NCBI GenBank assembly: GCA_025201365.1
Contig: JAIXMF010000139.1
Location: forward strand, 1-32,185
From: Syncephalis plumigaleata
Taxonomy: Eukaryota; Zoopagomycota; Zoopagomycetes; Zoopagales; Piptocephalidaceae
Direction: 5' to 3'
DNA length: 32,185 nucleotides
A program made the position numbers and the translations under genes. Below the pieces are notes generated by a model, which saw only the letters and a list, made by a program, of their open reading frames with translations, ran no database searches and was not told where the DNA came from. Position 1 is the stretch's first letter. The number at the start of each line of letters is the position of its first letter. Positions 13,640 through 23,502 of this stretch are shown one piece after another.

Positions 13640-13910
13640 GATTCCACCTGGTTTGAGCTGGCCCCACTCATTCAGGTACGTGCCACTTTAGCGTTACTTA
13701 TCGTTTCACCTTTGATAAACGGTATATTAGCGCACACATTAATATACTCTGTTGTCTCGACTAATCTCCTTGACAAATCATTCGTAATAAAATAATCGTA
13801 GATGCTAAACTAGGAAATGAAGTAGAATGTAGCACTATCACTATCAATAAAGCATTTATTGCCAAATACAGAATAGCGTGCAATCTAAATGGTAATAATG
13901 GCGGCGCCCT
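13640..13910 (+). pseudogene. Possible retrotransposon protease remnant
   Basis: Downstream of gag, one frame reads TLIYSVVSTNLLDKSFVIK (about 13736-13793). A second frame reads TITINKAFIAKY (about 13838-13873). Both resemble the region around the active site of Ty3-type aspartic proteases (LIDSGATxNFIDKxFV), but the catalytic Asp-Ser-Gly is not intact in either. Position after the zinc knuckle fits. This is a weak match made by eye. Confidence 0.3.
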
Positions 13911-14204
13911 TTGCACATACTAGATATATCCTTTCTCTCTCTTTTGAAACGTTGTCATACCTGATTTTATTATAATAAACACTATTATGCAATGCTCAAG
14001 TAAAAAGATCATATATAAGAAATAAAATGAAATGAAATACAAGGATATGATCAAGTTGGATTATCGAAGTGGGTGTTTATCGACATACTAAATTTCAAAA
14101 TGAATTACAATGGGGCATCATCAGTACTTACTTGAATCACCAAATGACGATTAACGACGTCATTTTAACAAATAAATAGCGCTCGATTCTACAGCTCGCT
14201 TAGC

Positions 14205-14412
14205 TTTGCTTCTTCCTCGCTACTTCTTTCTTCTTCTTTCTTCTTTTTATTCATTTCTCTCATTACTACACCTCGCTCCACTGCTTCGCTTCTTCTTCGT
14301 CTCTTCCTCACTTCTTCGCTTTTCTCATCTCATTACTTTTCTTGTTCCTTTTTCCTCTCATTACTCTTCCTCTTCTCTCTGCTTTCTTCCTCTTCTCTCT
14401 ACTTCTTCTTGT
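14205..14412 (+). repeat. Long pyrimidine tract (CTT/TTC-rich)
   Basis: About 200 bases in which the plus strand is overwhelmingly C and T, built from irregular CTTCTT, CTCTT and TTCCTC units. The single open frame across it (14206-14436) is Ser/Leu/Phe-rich and looks like a by-product of composition. Such tracts can form triplex DNA. Confidence 0.75.
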
Positions 14413-15344
14413 TTGTACATATACATAATAAAATAGGTCAGTGCTCTGTAAACTGCTTGCGTGTAGCGTAATACTGGAAGTGGTGAAATCCTATCACGGC
14501 CAGCGTGAGACGGAGCTTGTAACGGGCTTTCGGTCTTCTATTCGTGCTTGCTTGCGGGCTTTCGTATGCTTGTATAATATAATGCTATTGCGGAACGATA
14601 ATATATAAATAATCGAAGCGTTTGCTGGTTTAGAGCGATACTCCAGAAATTCTGCGCCTGCACTATCGTTACTACAGGCCATTCAGTTGTAGATGTAGCG
14701 TGGTAGCCAATCTATTATATGAGTATTATGAAATGTATCGGTTTGCAAATGCTTGAATACATATCTTTATTCTATATTGATATGTGTTTAGGTCAATTTG
14801 CCATTATAATGTCATTTAAACGACGCTTTGCCGTGATACTCGCCTATCATGTTGCTGCCTTCGCTGGTGAAGGGGCTTAGTTTACTTGATACTGTGGTGA
14901 CTGACACTATTTAATGATATGTTTCTGTGTGTGTTTAATCGTTCTATTCGTGCTATCCTATTCAATCTGTAATATATCTATGTATTTCTAATCATTCTTT
15001 CTTGCATCATTCTATTCCAATGCTGCTTTAATTCAACGTATGTTTGTTTATTTCCAATGTTTAATGTCTACACTCTTATATCTTATTGCTGTTTTTGCTT
15101 TATAACGTCTGTGTGCGTTGCTATTTCTTCTACTTACATCATCTTATAATCTTTGCTTGTACATCAATATCATCGCTTTGCATCATTATAGTCCATCTAT
15201 TTATTATGTTATGTCCTATTAGCTTATTTATAATTGAATAATTTTGCTTATTTGCTGATCCCTCGAATGCGCTTCGGTTGACTATATCACGAACCGCTAT
15301 GGAGCGGCAACATTGGCAGTGATGGTGGTTATGCTTAGCCAACA

Positions 15345-15553
15345 TGACCATCATACTGTCGATGTGGTGTATGGCCATTTGCAATGAATGGACCATATAC
15401 CAGCTATCCCGTAGTATCTACTGCTGAATGTTATCGCACTAACATTTGGCAGTATAGTGGTATACTTGTCGCAAGGCTCTTTAACCGATTCAGCATTGCA
15501 TCCGCTTCCACCAAAAATGGCAGGTGGTGCGGTGTGGATATGATGGGGACATA
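15345..15553 (+). pseudogene. Doubtful coding remnant
   Basis: One plus-strand frame stays open for about 69 codons and includes NIWQYSG and later GRWCGVDMMG. This loosely recalls the C-terminal end of GH25 lysozymes, where WQY is followed by VD. Upstream the same frame is broken by stops. Just downstream are intron-like signals (donor GTAAGT at 15603, ACTAAC branch, acceptor at 15645; another GTAAGT at 15696). I cannot assign a function with any confidence. Confidence 0.2.
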
Positions 15554-16353
15554 ACATATTTATTACTTTATTCATTCATTTATTCATAAGTATTAATTAC
15601 AGGTAAGTTCATTTATTACGATATACTAACAATATTACAATTAGAATACTCAAATGTCAATGATATTGGCTGCATACTATGTCCATTCTATTCGGTAAGT
15701 TGACATTTCTATTCATTGCTAATACAAGAGACAACATCCAGACGATATGTACCAATTCCCATTCTAAATGTCTATAAACTAATATTCAACAATAACGACA
15801 GATACCGGGATAATCAACCATGTTAATGCTTACTGCCAACACCCATTGCCATCCATCATTGGCAAGTATCCACTAGCAATATTAATAAACATGGATCAAT
15901 TTGATCTATATCGGCATGTCATTATTGTATACCATTTACATTGCTACTCTTTCTATTCTATATCCTTCTATCCCACTATTGCTTCATTACCTTCTACTTG
16001 CCAGATTAACATTGTATCTTAGCATACTCGTTCTTCTCTTTCATCTAGTATCAATCATTCCATACACTCATTCCATTCTACTATTCCGGCATTTCTATCA
16101 GTAATACAAGGCATTTATTCCATTCTACTACCATTATACACATAACAATAAAGACAAGCTGTCCATTGTGTGCACATTCTAATACCGCGTAAACACGGAG
16201 ATTTTATTATGATGTACTCGCTATTCATGTTTTTGTCGATGCTTTTACGCAATAAACATCCATCTTTACAATAGCTATATGTTGATTCTTCGAGTAACTG
16301 CTGTTCTACATTGATGTAAATGGTGTATGTCATGGATGAATCTATACTAGATG

Positions 16354-18081
16354 ATTAGCATTGCTGGGTTTTGACGACGACTGTAACGGTTAGCCCACCC
16401 ACTGACCGAGAATAACATCCGACTCCATTCTAATTACCGAATACTTGCTGCGGTATGTCAGCCATGTGATATGCTCAGTTTTATCTATTGATTGAGATGA
16501 CGACTGCCCATACTCATATAGAAATGCCGTCAATGGTAATAATCGAGTGTTCGCTATGCTGGCAGTAATCAATGTAGTATAGATTGCATAATAGCAGTAT
16601 CGCGTGTATCAATATCTATATTTGATCATACCATATGGATGTTAATAGATGATGATGATTGCTAGCTAATCATTCTCATTCATTCAACTAATAGTAAATA
16701 TCGTACACGAATACTATATGATAAAGTAACAGTTTATAATTGGTATGTGTCTAACAACTTGGTTCTATGTGTTCAGGATGGTCGAATGAATCAGGTCGTT
16801 ATTCAATAGGCATGCTTGTATACCATCGATGGGATGTTGCTATTAGTTACATGAATGCATAGCAGCAGTAATGACGTGTCCCTTGTTATTGTTCACAACA
16901 AGTCGGCATCGATTGCATAGACATTCCGGTTGATCAGATCGATAGCTCCAACATCTAGGACATTTATGCCGCGGTGATAAGCGTAGAATCATTTGACCAG
17001 ATGCACCGTTCATAGTGTCTATTACGTTGTCGATCAATAGTCATTATCATGACGTGCTTATACGGCATACTTCATACTTACTTGGTAATGATATCATTTC
17101 ACTAATAAGGACAGTGTCATTTCTCGTGCTTAATGTCGACTGTGCAGCAACATTAACCGATGCACATAAGAACAGTTCAGGTAACTGTGATGCTAATACA
17201 TAGTGCTTAATAAACTATATACGAGCAATATCACTATCGCTATTGTTATTATTGTCGTCTTACCGTATTTCTGTAGCAGTTGGCCTAGTGGAGACATTGC
17301 ACTGTCTTCTAGTTCTAGTGTCAGGTCGATTTGTGCGCTTGTCTTGATTCCCCTGTCAGTCAATGAGATTTGTAAATAAATCATTTGGTGTACTGCAGAT
17401 AGCACTTACTTGGCCTGTCGCACCTTCTCGACTAGCTGGTAGTACTGACTACAAAGGTGTCGTAGCACTGTCCAGTCTTGCTCCAAAGCAGTATTATGCC
17501 AACGGCCATCCTATTCATTGCCAATGCTCGAGTGTTAGACCACACATAGCTCAGTGATTGCAAGTGTTTACCAGAGATATCCATCCCGACTGGAATACGC
17601 TATCAAGTGGTGTTGACCAAGTTGACGAGGAAAAAAGCTGAATCTCCTCGGCTAAATGACAAGTAATTGGTGCGAGTGCGCGTGTGTACACCTCAATTAT
17701 CTATGCAGTATTCCTTGCTTAGCTACAATTACATATCAAGTGTCGATGACTTACGTGGTATACGGCAGTCTGTGCTGATCTCCGTGCCAACGATAATTTG
17801 TCGTCAGCGTAAAGCCGCTCCTTGATAGATTGAAAGTAGAACGCCGATAGTTGTGAGTTGGTAAAGCGATTCAATTCTTGAATAACTGCAATAAACAAGG
17901 CAAATATTAGTTCTACCGTTGCATATGCTGTTCACACTTCTTATCGACATACCTTTATTGAACGAGAATACTTCATAGGCATTACTAATTAACGTGGCAG
18001 AGCAATGTAGTTCATGTAAGATGTACTGGTCTATCAAGTAACAATAATGCAAAACGGTTGACGTATTCAATATCCATTATT
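16354..18081 (-). repeat. Third copy of the IleRS 3' segment
   Basis: Direct repeat of 10448-12178 at an offset of 5906 (5903 at the far end, so one 3-bp difference), and inverted relative to 1-876. The part matching arm 2 up to about 11280 is nearly identical to it. Beyond that, copies 2 and 3 differ at scattered positions. The segment starts at a TTAG that abuts a trinucleotide run in copy 2 and ends where the 545-bp repeat B begins. Confidence 0.93.
16843..18060 (-). pseudogene. IleRS C-terminal fragment, copy 3, open frame
   Basis: Exons at about 18060-17953, 17885-17755, 17700-17572, 17510-17410, 17352-17264, 17192-17082 and 17018-16843 have intact GT-AG introns and no stop in frame. 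Together they encode about 280 residues: the anticodon-binding domain (IDQYILHEL, LSAFYFQSIKERLY, ARRSAQTAVYH, LAPITCHLAEE, SVFQSGWISL) and the terminal CPRCW/CLCNRC zinc finger. No catalytic domain precedes it, since repeat B starts at once upstream, so it cannot charge tRNA. It keeps family-consensus residues that copy 2 has lost, so it is either young or maintained. It could be a free tRNA-binding fragment if a promoter exists, but none is evident. Confidence 0.8.
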
Positions 18082-18626
18082 GCATAGAGGTAGCAACGAG
18101 TGAACTAATAGAATACGCGATAAACAATGTAATAAACAAGCAGTAACTAGTAGAATGACTGACTTGTCACGAACGAGCAAGGAATGAACAAGGAAGGGTG
18201 CATGAACACGTATGCCAGTTTATTTGAAGAAGCAATGTATGCTTGTATGTGAATAGAGTATGGAGATGGCAGTAAACAAGTAAAATACAAATAAAAGCGT
18301 GACGTAATGGTGGCATACAAATAGATTACGGAAAAGAGCGGTAAAAGTAAAAGGCGCATACTACAACGAGAGTAGTGAACGCTTAAGCATTGATAAATAA
18401 GCAGGACAGTGATAGAATACAAAGGACTAGAACGAACAATAAACAATGCTTATTGGTATAGTAATAATAACGACAAGTGAGCATATAGATAGGTTAGAGC
18501 AAGAGGAAAACAAAGAGATAAATAAACATCATAGAAATAGTATGGCAGAATAGTTGCTATTGGGAAGGTGTATGCTAAAGTGAAAGATGAAGTAAGTGGA
18601 ATACGAATGACACGAAGAAGACGCGT
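18082..18626 (+). repeat. Dispersed repeat B, copy 1
   Basis: About 545 bp repeated in direct orientation at 26801-27345 with a constant offset of 8719, so no net indel, and only scattered mismatches. The plus strand is purine-rich, with many GAA/AAG-type words. No plausible protein is encoded. It joins directly to the truncated IleRS copy 3. Confidence 0.9.
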
Positions 18627-18810
18627 GCTGTGTAAAGAAGTAAATGGCAAGGGGAATGAGATGGATACTTAGAAGTGGATATAGTAAACCATTAATGTCA
18701 TTAGACACTAGTAACAAACATATCAATTAATATTAATATTTATTGATCACGAACAATAAATGAATAAACTAAATATTATACTTATTATAATGCTCAATTG
18801 CTCAACTGCA
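18627..18810. other. 3' flank of the M36 protease gene
   Basis: AT-rich, no gene seen. Any polyadenylation site of the protease gene should lie here. Confidence 0.4.
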
Positions 18811-20754
18811 TTAAGCATTACAACCTTGCGGTAGCTTTGTGCTTGCCACAACGACATCGGCTGCTTTAGCATCCTCGCCGAGACCTCGCTTAGCGAATGC
18901 CTTCCAAATTTCACAGCGATGCTTGCCACCGGTCAGCATTTGCTCCGCTTGCAGTATGGAATCACGCGCGTTGATAAAATTGGGCCGACAAACTTGCAAC
19001 TTTAATGCATCGACCACAATCTTCAACGCAAGCGTGTTGCCCTTGGTGATATCGGCCGAGTAGCGATCCTCGTTGAAGCCTAGCTTCGTCACGAGATTCC
19101 AATACATCTCGTATAGCATTACCGCCCATACTTCGCCCGTCTTGTGAGACTCCAACCATTCGGGCTCGAGTAGGCGAGCAAAATCGAGCGGATTGACTTT
19201 CATGTCAATGGCATACGGATAAGTACGAATATTCCTACCGATAACGTATTTTCCCATTTCCACTTGCTTCGCCGGTGTATCGGTCTTTCTCATCTCAAGC
19301 CAATACGCGAAGAAATCGCTCCAGCCCTCGCCCATACCGGCGGATTGGCCCTCTGCCAAACAATCGGAATTATCGGGACCGCCCGTCAATCGGATGCTAA
19401 TGCCATGGCCATACTCGTGCGATACGATATCATTCTCGAGATCACCGTCGCGCGATGGATTAGTGGCCGTAAAGGCGAACATACGCATTTGCGGTCGTTC
19501 GCCATCGGGTGGCGCTTCAAAATCGGCATTATCCGTGCCGTCGCCGTCGATAGCGTTCGCCTTCACCGCGTCACCACCGCGCCCGCCCTTGCCCCAGTTG
19601 TTCTCTTGGAAGTTGCCTGTAGCCTCGGTAAATCCATAACGATAAAATATATCATGCATGATATTATTCACATAGAACAGATTGGTAATTGACGCGTTTA
19701 TACTGTTGACGGGTGCTTTCGACGCATCATGCGGGAAATCAAACACAAGATCGTTGCCACCGTCGGGCCGTGTCTTGTTCTCCCAGTTAGCGTCGCCGTT
19801 GAGGTTCTCCTGGGCGTAGACATTATTCCCTATGGTAGTGGTGAATTTTTTGTTGCCTTGATCGTGCCAGCCAGCTGGTGATGCAATCTTGTCGTCGGGA
19901 TTGCTCACTAGTTCCCGTGGCGTATCCGCGGGATTATTGTTGCCAATCTTGACTACGCGATAACTGGCGCTCACTACCCAGTCGACGAGTGAGATGATTC
20001 GTTCACCGTTAGCCGACACATATACGTGGAAATAGTTGCGTGGCATGTGCACCTTGAACTCCCAGGCCGATTCGAGTTTCCCTTCGTTATTCTGAATAAG
20101 CGCACGAGTAGCTTGTACGTCACGATCGGCAAACGGAACATTCTTGATCAGGTATTTTTGTTGTGCACCCGACGCATTCACGTTGTCGGGTACTACGCTG
20201 ACCTTCTCGGATGCCAATGCCTGGTTGATATGTGCGGCAAATGTGACAAGTGCCTCCTTGGGTCCGGCAGTCTTTTCGGCCTGTTGGCCATTCCAGGCGT
20301 CAGCACGTCGACGTAACTTCTGCTGGACACCCTTGAAGAAACTATCACCGTACGCCATGACCTGACCTTCCTTGCTCACGTGTACATCAACATCGCCATT
20401 GGCCACCTCGAATCCACCGATCACTTGCTTGCAGTAAATGTGCGTGACACCAGTGACTTGCGTAACATGTTGGCTGCGCACGACAATCTCATCGGCTTGA
20501 ATCTTAAGTCGAGACGTAAGGAATTCGATGGCCACCTTCACCGGATCAATTGGATGATTCGAGTCGGGTGGGCTAAAATGCTGCAGTAGCGGCGATTTAA
20601 GTCGAACCTCGGACCGAGTGGTTGGACGCGGGCTGAAAGTAGCGACATTGACGCGCTTATTACCAAATTTCGATAATGCGTAGGTTGATGAAAAAGTACT
20701 AATAATCGAGGATAGACATACCAGTTGACAAATGGTAATGCTGGTAAGACGCAT
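18811..20754 (-). CDS. Fungalysin-type M36 zinc metalloprotease
   Basis: Intronless, 647 aa. The ATG at 20754 is chosen because the frame upstream contains only a GTG/TTG run with no ATG. Residues 1-26 are a signal peptide (MRLTSITICQLVCLSS...). An inhibitory propeptide of the FTP type follows, with basic KLRRR at about 146-150. The catalytic part has HEYGH (446-450) followed by EGWSDFF, whose Glu (about 476) is the third zinc ligand, as in thermolysin-like enzymes. Flanking conserved blocks include NLFYVNNIMHDIFYRYGF, GDLENDIVSHEYGHGIS and TGEVWAVMLYEMYW. Family members are secreted as zymogens and degrade extracellular protein such as elastin, keratin or collagen, serving nutrition or host contact. 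All key residues are present, so it should be active. Its coding GC is visibly higher than the flanks. Confidence 0.95.
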   Translation of the reverse strand: MRLTSITICQLVCLSSIISTFSSTYALSKFGNKRVNVATFSPRPTTRSEVRLKSPLLQHFSPPDSNHPIDPVKVAIEFLTSRLKIQADEIVVRSQHVTQVTGVTHIYCKQVIGGFEVANGDVDVHVSKEGQVMAYGDSFFKGVQQKLRRRADAWNGQQAEKTAGPKEALVTFAAHINQALASEKVSVVPDNVNASGAQQKYLIKNVPFADRDVQATRALIQNNEGKLESAWEFKVHMPRNYFHVYVSANGERIISLVDWVVSASYRVVKIGNNNPADTPRELVSNPDDKIASPAGWHDQGNKKFTTTIGNNVYAQENLNGDANWENKTRPDGGNDLVFDFPHDASKAPVNSINASITNLFYVNNIMHDIFYRYGFTEATGNFQENNWGKGGRGGDAVKANAIDGDGTDNADFEAPPDGERPQMRMFAFTATNPSRDGDLENDIVSHEYGHGISIRLTGGPDNSDCLAEGQSAGMGEGWSDFFAYWLEMRKTDTPAKQVEMGKYVIGRNIRTYPYAIDMKVNPLDFARLLEPEWLESHKTGEVWAVMLYEMYWNLVTKLGFNEDRYSADITKGNTLALKIVVDALKLQVCRPNFINARDSILQAEQMLTGGKHRCEIWKAFAKRGLGEDAKAADVVVASTKLPQGCNA

Positions 20755-21779
20755 ATCAAAATCAATAAGATATGGATTGTTAAATGTTTGAGGGAAATGA
20801 TCGTAAAGATAACTGAATAACTGAATAAATATCAATGGTAAAGAAACACACACACACAAAATAAGATGATTAACGAGACTATCAACAGCACATGAATAGG
20901 TTAGATCAATAGATGAGAAAGGGTGAGAAGAGTACGTGACGACAATAATGAAAACAAGAAGAAAATAAAACGTAAGAAAGTGCGTAACGAAGCGTAAAGA
21001 TGAATAACTAACTAACTAATTGACTAATAGATGGATAGATCGACTGATGGAGACTAGCGAATAATGATGATGACGATGACGGAAATGATGTTAATGGAGT
21101 GATACAGATGGAGATGGAAAGTCGGCTTTGATGATGTTTATTAAATCATATACGATGTACTAGTGAGTCTAGGGCTTTTTTATATCCCGTAGTAATAGTC
21201 CGACGAACGTTGATTATTCCTTCTTGGTACGCCTCATCTATTTACTAGATGGAAGCACGACACGTGCTATAGTAGGGATGGTGCACGAATTACAATCAAA
21301 TAATGTTGAAACAATCAGCAGTAGTGCCAGCCTGTGTTTGTCACGCGGCATGTACCACACACGAGTAGATGAGGCGGCATACTAGTAGGATAATAAGCAG
21401 CGAGAGGGTAAGAATTCTACGAATAATAAAGTGGATGGCAGATGCCATTACATCTTATTCATTGGCATGGACTACGCGGCAGTATTATGATATCATTGGG
21501 TACACAGAGAAAGGAATCACAAGACGAAAAGTCGCCTACAATGGTAAAACGACAGGCCTTGCTTTTAATGCCTCGTGGCAAGTTAGCCCTCATTAAGATT
21601 ATTATGCTAATGATCACATTTAATACGTTTATCCGTTTATTGAAGTAGTATTCATAGTCATGTGATGGGACGTCTAATGTCGCCATTAAATGAATGATGT
21701 CATCATCTTTGTATAACACACGTTGCAAGTAGCAGTAATAGTTGATTAGATTGATGGGCTTTATTCCATTATACTCTTG
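20755..21779. other. Intergenic region upstream of the protease
   Basis: No recognised gene. It includes a short CA/GT run (about 20847-20858), purine-rich sequence at 20900-21000, an ACTA-type run at about 21007-21022, and GATGATGACGATGACGG at about 21065-21081. Several short open frames at 21369-21728 show no family resemblance. The protease promoter should be at the left end. Confidence 0.5.
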
Positions 21780-23357
21780 TTAATTATTTGCTAATGTCGT
21801 AAAATCAAAAACAATCGATTCCGTTATCGTATACTGATGAAATAAGAAAAATGTAGGATATACATAGTACGCGCCCTGGTCTTTATCGAGGCAGTTAATC
21901 CCATTGTTTGTCGGTTTACCATTGCTAATGTCAATGATAGGAAAGTAGTTGTAATGCGAAAATAGACATAATGATCCGATAATGGGATGGATTCGCGAAC
22001 AAGAGCTGAAATTAAATGAACGCATGACATTGCCGCTAATCAAATCGACAATCTTGTAGGAGCCATGCACTTGAACGACGGCACTAGTTCGATTTAGACG
22101 AAATACCGAATAAACTTGCTTAAAACTACATATTGGCTGTTGTGGCTCATCCGTCGCCTTAATGGAATAAATAGATATAATGGGCTTTTCATAGGAACGT
22201 CTACCGGTCGCGTATATGTAACCCGTATCCAATGAAGTGATTTGTAAATGATCTATAGGTTGCGGTAGTTGTAACTGACTACAAATCGTGGTGTGCGATT
22301 CTAAATTACCACTGGGTAACAATCGAGAACACACTAGCTCCCATGTTACGATATTGCTTGTCGTTTCGTTATTATAATTAAAGAATGTTATACTATGCTG
22401 ATCGCTACACACAATGAAACTGGACGATCGAATCGTGCCAGCCAAGCTGTACTCCTGTCCCGTTGCCATGTTCATTAGCCATATTTCGGAAGGATCGTCG
22501 TAAAGGAAGAAGACCGCCCATCTTCCCAATGATTTAATCGTGTAGGATTCCTGATCGAATTGGAACGAAAACTTGATACTAATCCATACTTGATCACTAT
22601 AAGTTGGCCCGGCATAGTAACCATTCTTATATTCAACGAGTTTGTAATGTTCATTCGCCACCACGACATTAAGCCAATAGTTGACACCAGGTCGAGGTGT
22701 AGGCAATTGATTCGACGTAAGGAATGGACATGACACAATACTCGATCCTATAGTAAGTGCCGATTCGATGTTTATCGGTAACTCCGATGGACGAAGACAC
22801 ACCGTAGTTGATCCGCAACTATGAATCTCGCTAACAAATATGGCGGCAGCGTTTATAGGCCAGCAACATTCTAGATTCGTACCATCGGCACCGATGCTAT
22901 ACTCTTCATAACATTCACGTTGATTGTTTAATCCACGCCAGTTATTCTCTTGATGTCGGCGATAATGATAAGCTAAATACCAGTTGATATTCGAACCATT
23001 CCTGTAGCCGTTAACGGCATCACTAGGCCAATCCACCACCGTGTCAATTGGCCATTGATTTGTTTCTCGCCATAATTTATTACGATACCAGAGTAGAAAG
23101 CCTAGTTCCGTTTTAACATAACGCCAATGAAATCGATGTCCGTACAATCCACGCCAATACTCGTTGAATGGTGTAATCTTCGTTCGTACACCGTGATTTA
23201 CTCGTGCCAATTCAGCAATCGTGTCATCGTTTAGCAACAATAATAACTTGCTTATAATGCAATAGGTCAATGATAATTCAAACCGAGAAACGTTCATTTT
23301 GATGGAAAACGGAATAACAAATAGTGAGCGTGTATCTGTGCTCGTTTCATCAAGCAT
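21780..23357 (-). CDS. F-box-like protein with beta-rich C-terminal region
   Basis: A single long frame. From the ATG at 23357 it gives 525 aa. A second ATG at 23297 (505 aa) starts right at the domain and is also plausible. The N-terminus (FELSLTYCIISKLLLLLNDD, then TIAELARVNHGVRTKI) has the Leu/Ile spacing of an F-box, which binds Skp1 in SCF ubiquitin ligases. It is followed by a Trp-rich part (WRGLYGHRFHWRYVKTELGF). The remaining ~400 residues are rich in hydrophobic and aromatic strands and may form a propeller-like substrate-binding domain, but no repeat motif is certain. The gene is intronless next to intron-rich neighbours and is divergent from the kinase gene at 23503. The F-box call is by pattern only. 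Confidence 0.6.
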   Translation of the reverse strand: MLDETSTDTRSLFVIPFSIKMNVSRFELSLTYCIISKLLLLLNDDTIAELARVNHGVRTKITPFNEYWRGLYGHRFHWRYVKTELGFLLWYRNKLWRETNQWPIDTVVDWPSDAVNGYRNGSNINWYLAYHYRRHQENNWRGLNNQRECYEEYSIGADGTNLECCWPINAAAIFVSEIHSCGSTTVCLRPSELPINIESALTIGSSIVSCPFLTSNQLPTPRPGVNYWLNVVVANEHYKLVEYKNGYYAGPTYSDQVWISIKFSFQFDQESYTIKSLGRWAVFFLYDDPSEIWLMNMATGQEYSLAGTIRSSSFIVCSDQHSITFFNYNNETTSNIVTWELVCSRLLPSGNLESHTTICSQLQLPQPIDHLQITSLDTGYIYATGRRSYEKPIISIYSIKATDEPQQPICSFKQVYSVFRLNRTSAVVQVHGSYKIVDLISGNVMRSFNFSSCSRIHPIIGSLCLFSHYNYFPIIDISNGKPTNNGINCLDKDQGAYYVYPTFFLFHQYTITESIVFDFTTLANN

Positions 23358-23502
23358 AACGCGTATTTTTATTTCTTTTCGATAAAACAAGCATGTAAAT
23401 ATGACGCATAAAATGTCGCGACGTGCATCATGACTCAGTACTGATAAAGTGTCAACAACGACACTATAACATTTAATCTAACTCGTTATTTTATTACCGT
23501 AT
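23358..23502. promoter_or_regulatory. Divergent promoter region, F-box gene / P-loop kinase
   Basis: 145 bp separate the outermost start codons of two head-to-head genes (up to about 300 bp if the inner start codons are used). AT-rich, with no named motif recognised. Confidence 0.4.

Larger units (their letters stand above)
13911..16353. other. Gene-poor region
   Basis: About 2.4 kb without a supported gene. It contains the pyrimidine tract at 14205-14412, a slightly GC-richer patch at 14460-14530, T-rich sequence at 14900-15150, a doubtful coding remnant at 15345-15553 followed by intron-like signals, and a CT-rich stretch at about 15940-16110. Confidence 0.5.

Noticed and set aside
14206-14436. 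76-aa Ser/Leu/Phe frame
   Set aside because: A by-product of the pyrimidine tract.
15351-15575. 74-aa minus-strand frame with several cysteines
   Set aside because: No family resemblance. The opposite strand is at least as open, so neither is called with confidence.
18147-18446. 99-aa minus-strand frame conserved at 26866-27165
   Set aside because: Part of repeat B. Differences between copies are not biased to silent sites, and the composition (Leu/Ser/Tyr) mirrors purine-rich DNA on the other strand.
20590-20625. tRNA-like GGTTCGA motif on the minus strand
   Set aside because: It lies inside the protease coding sequence and no cloverleaf or A box fits. No tRNA gene was found in the window.
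21369-21728. Short open frames on both strands upstream of the protease
   Set aside because: No start context, homology or splice structure supports them.
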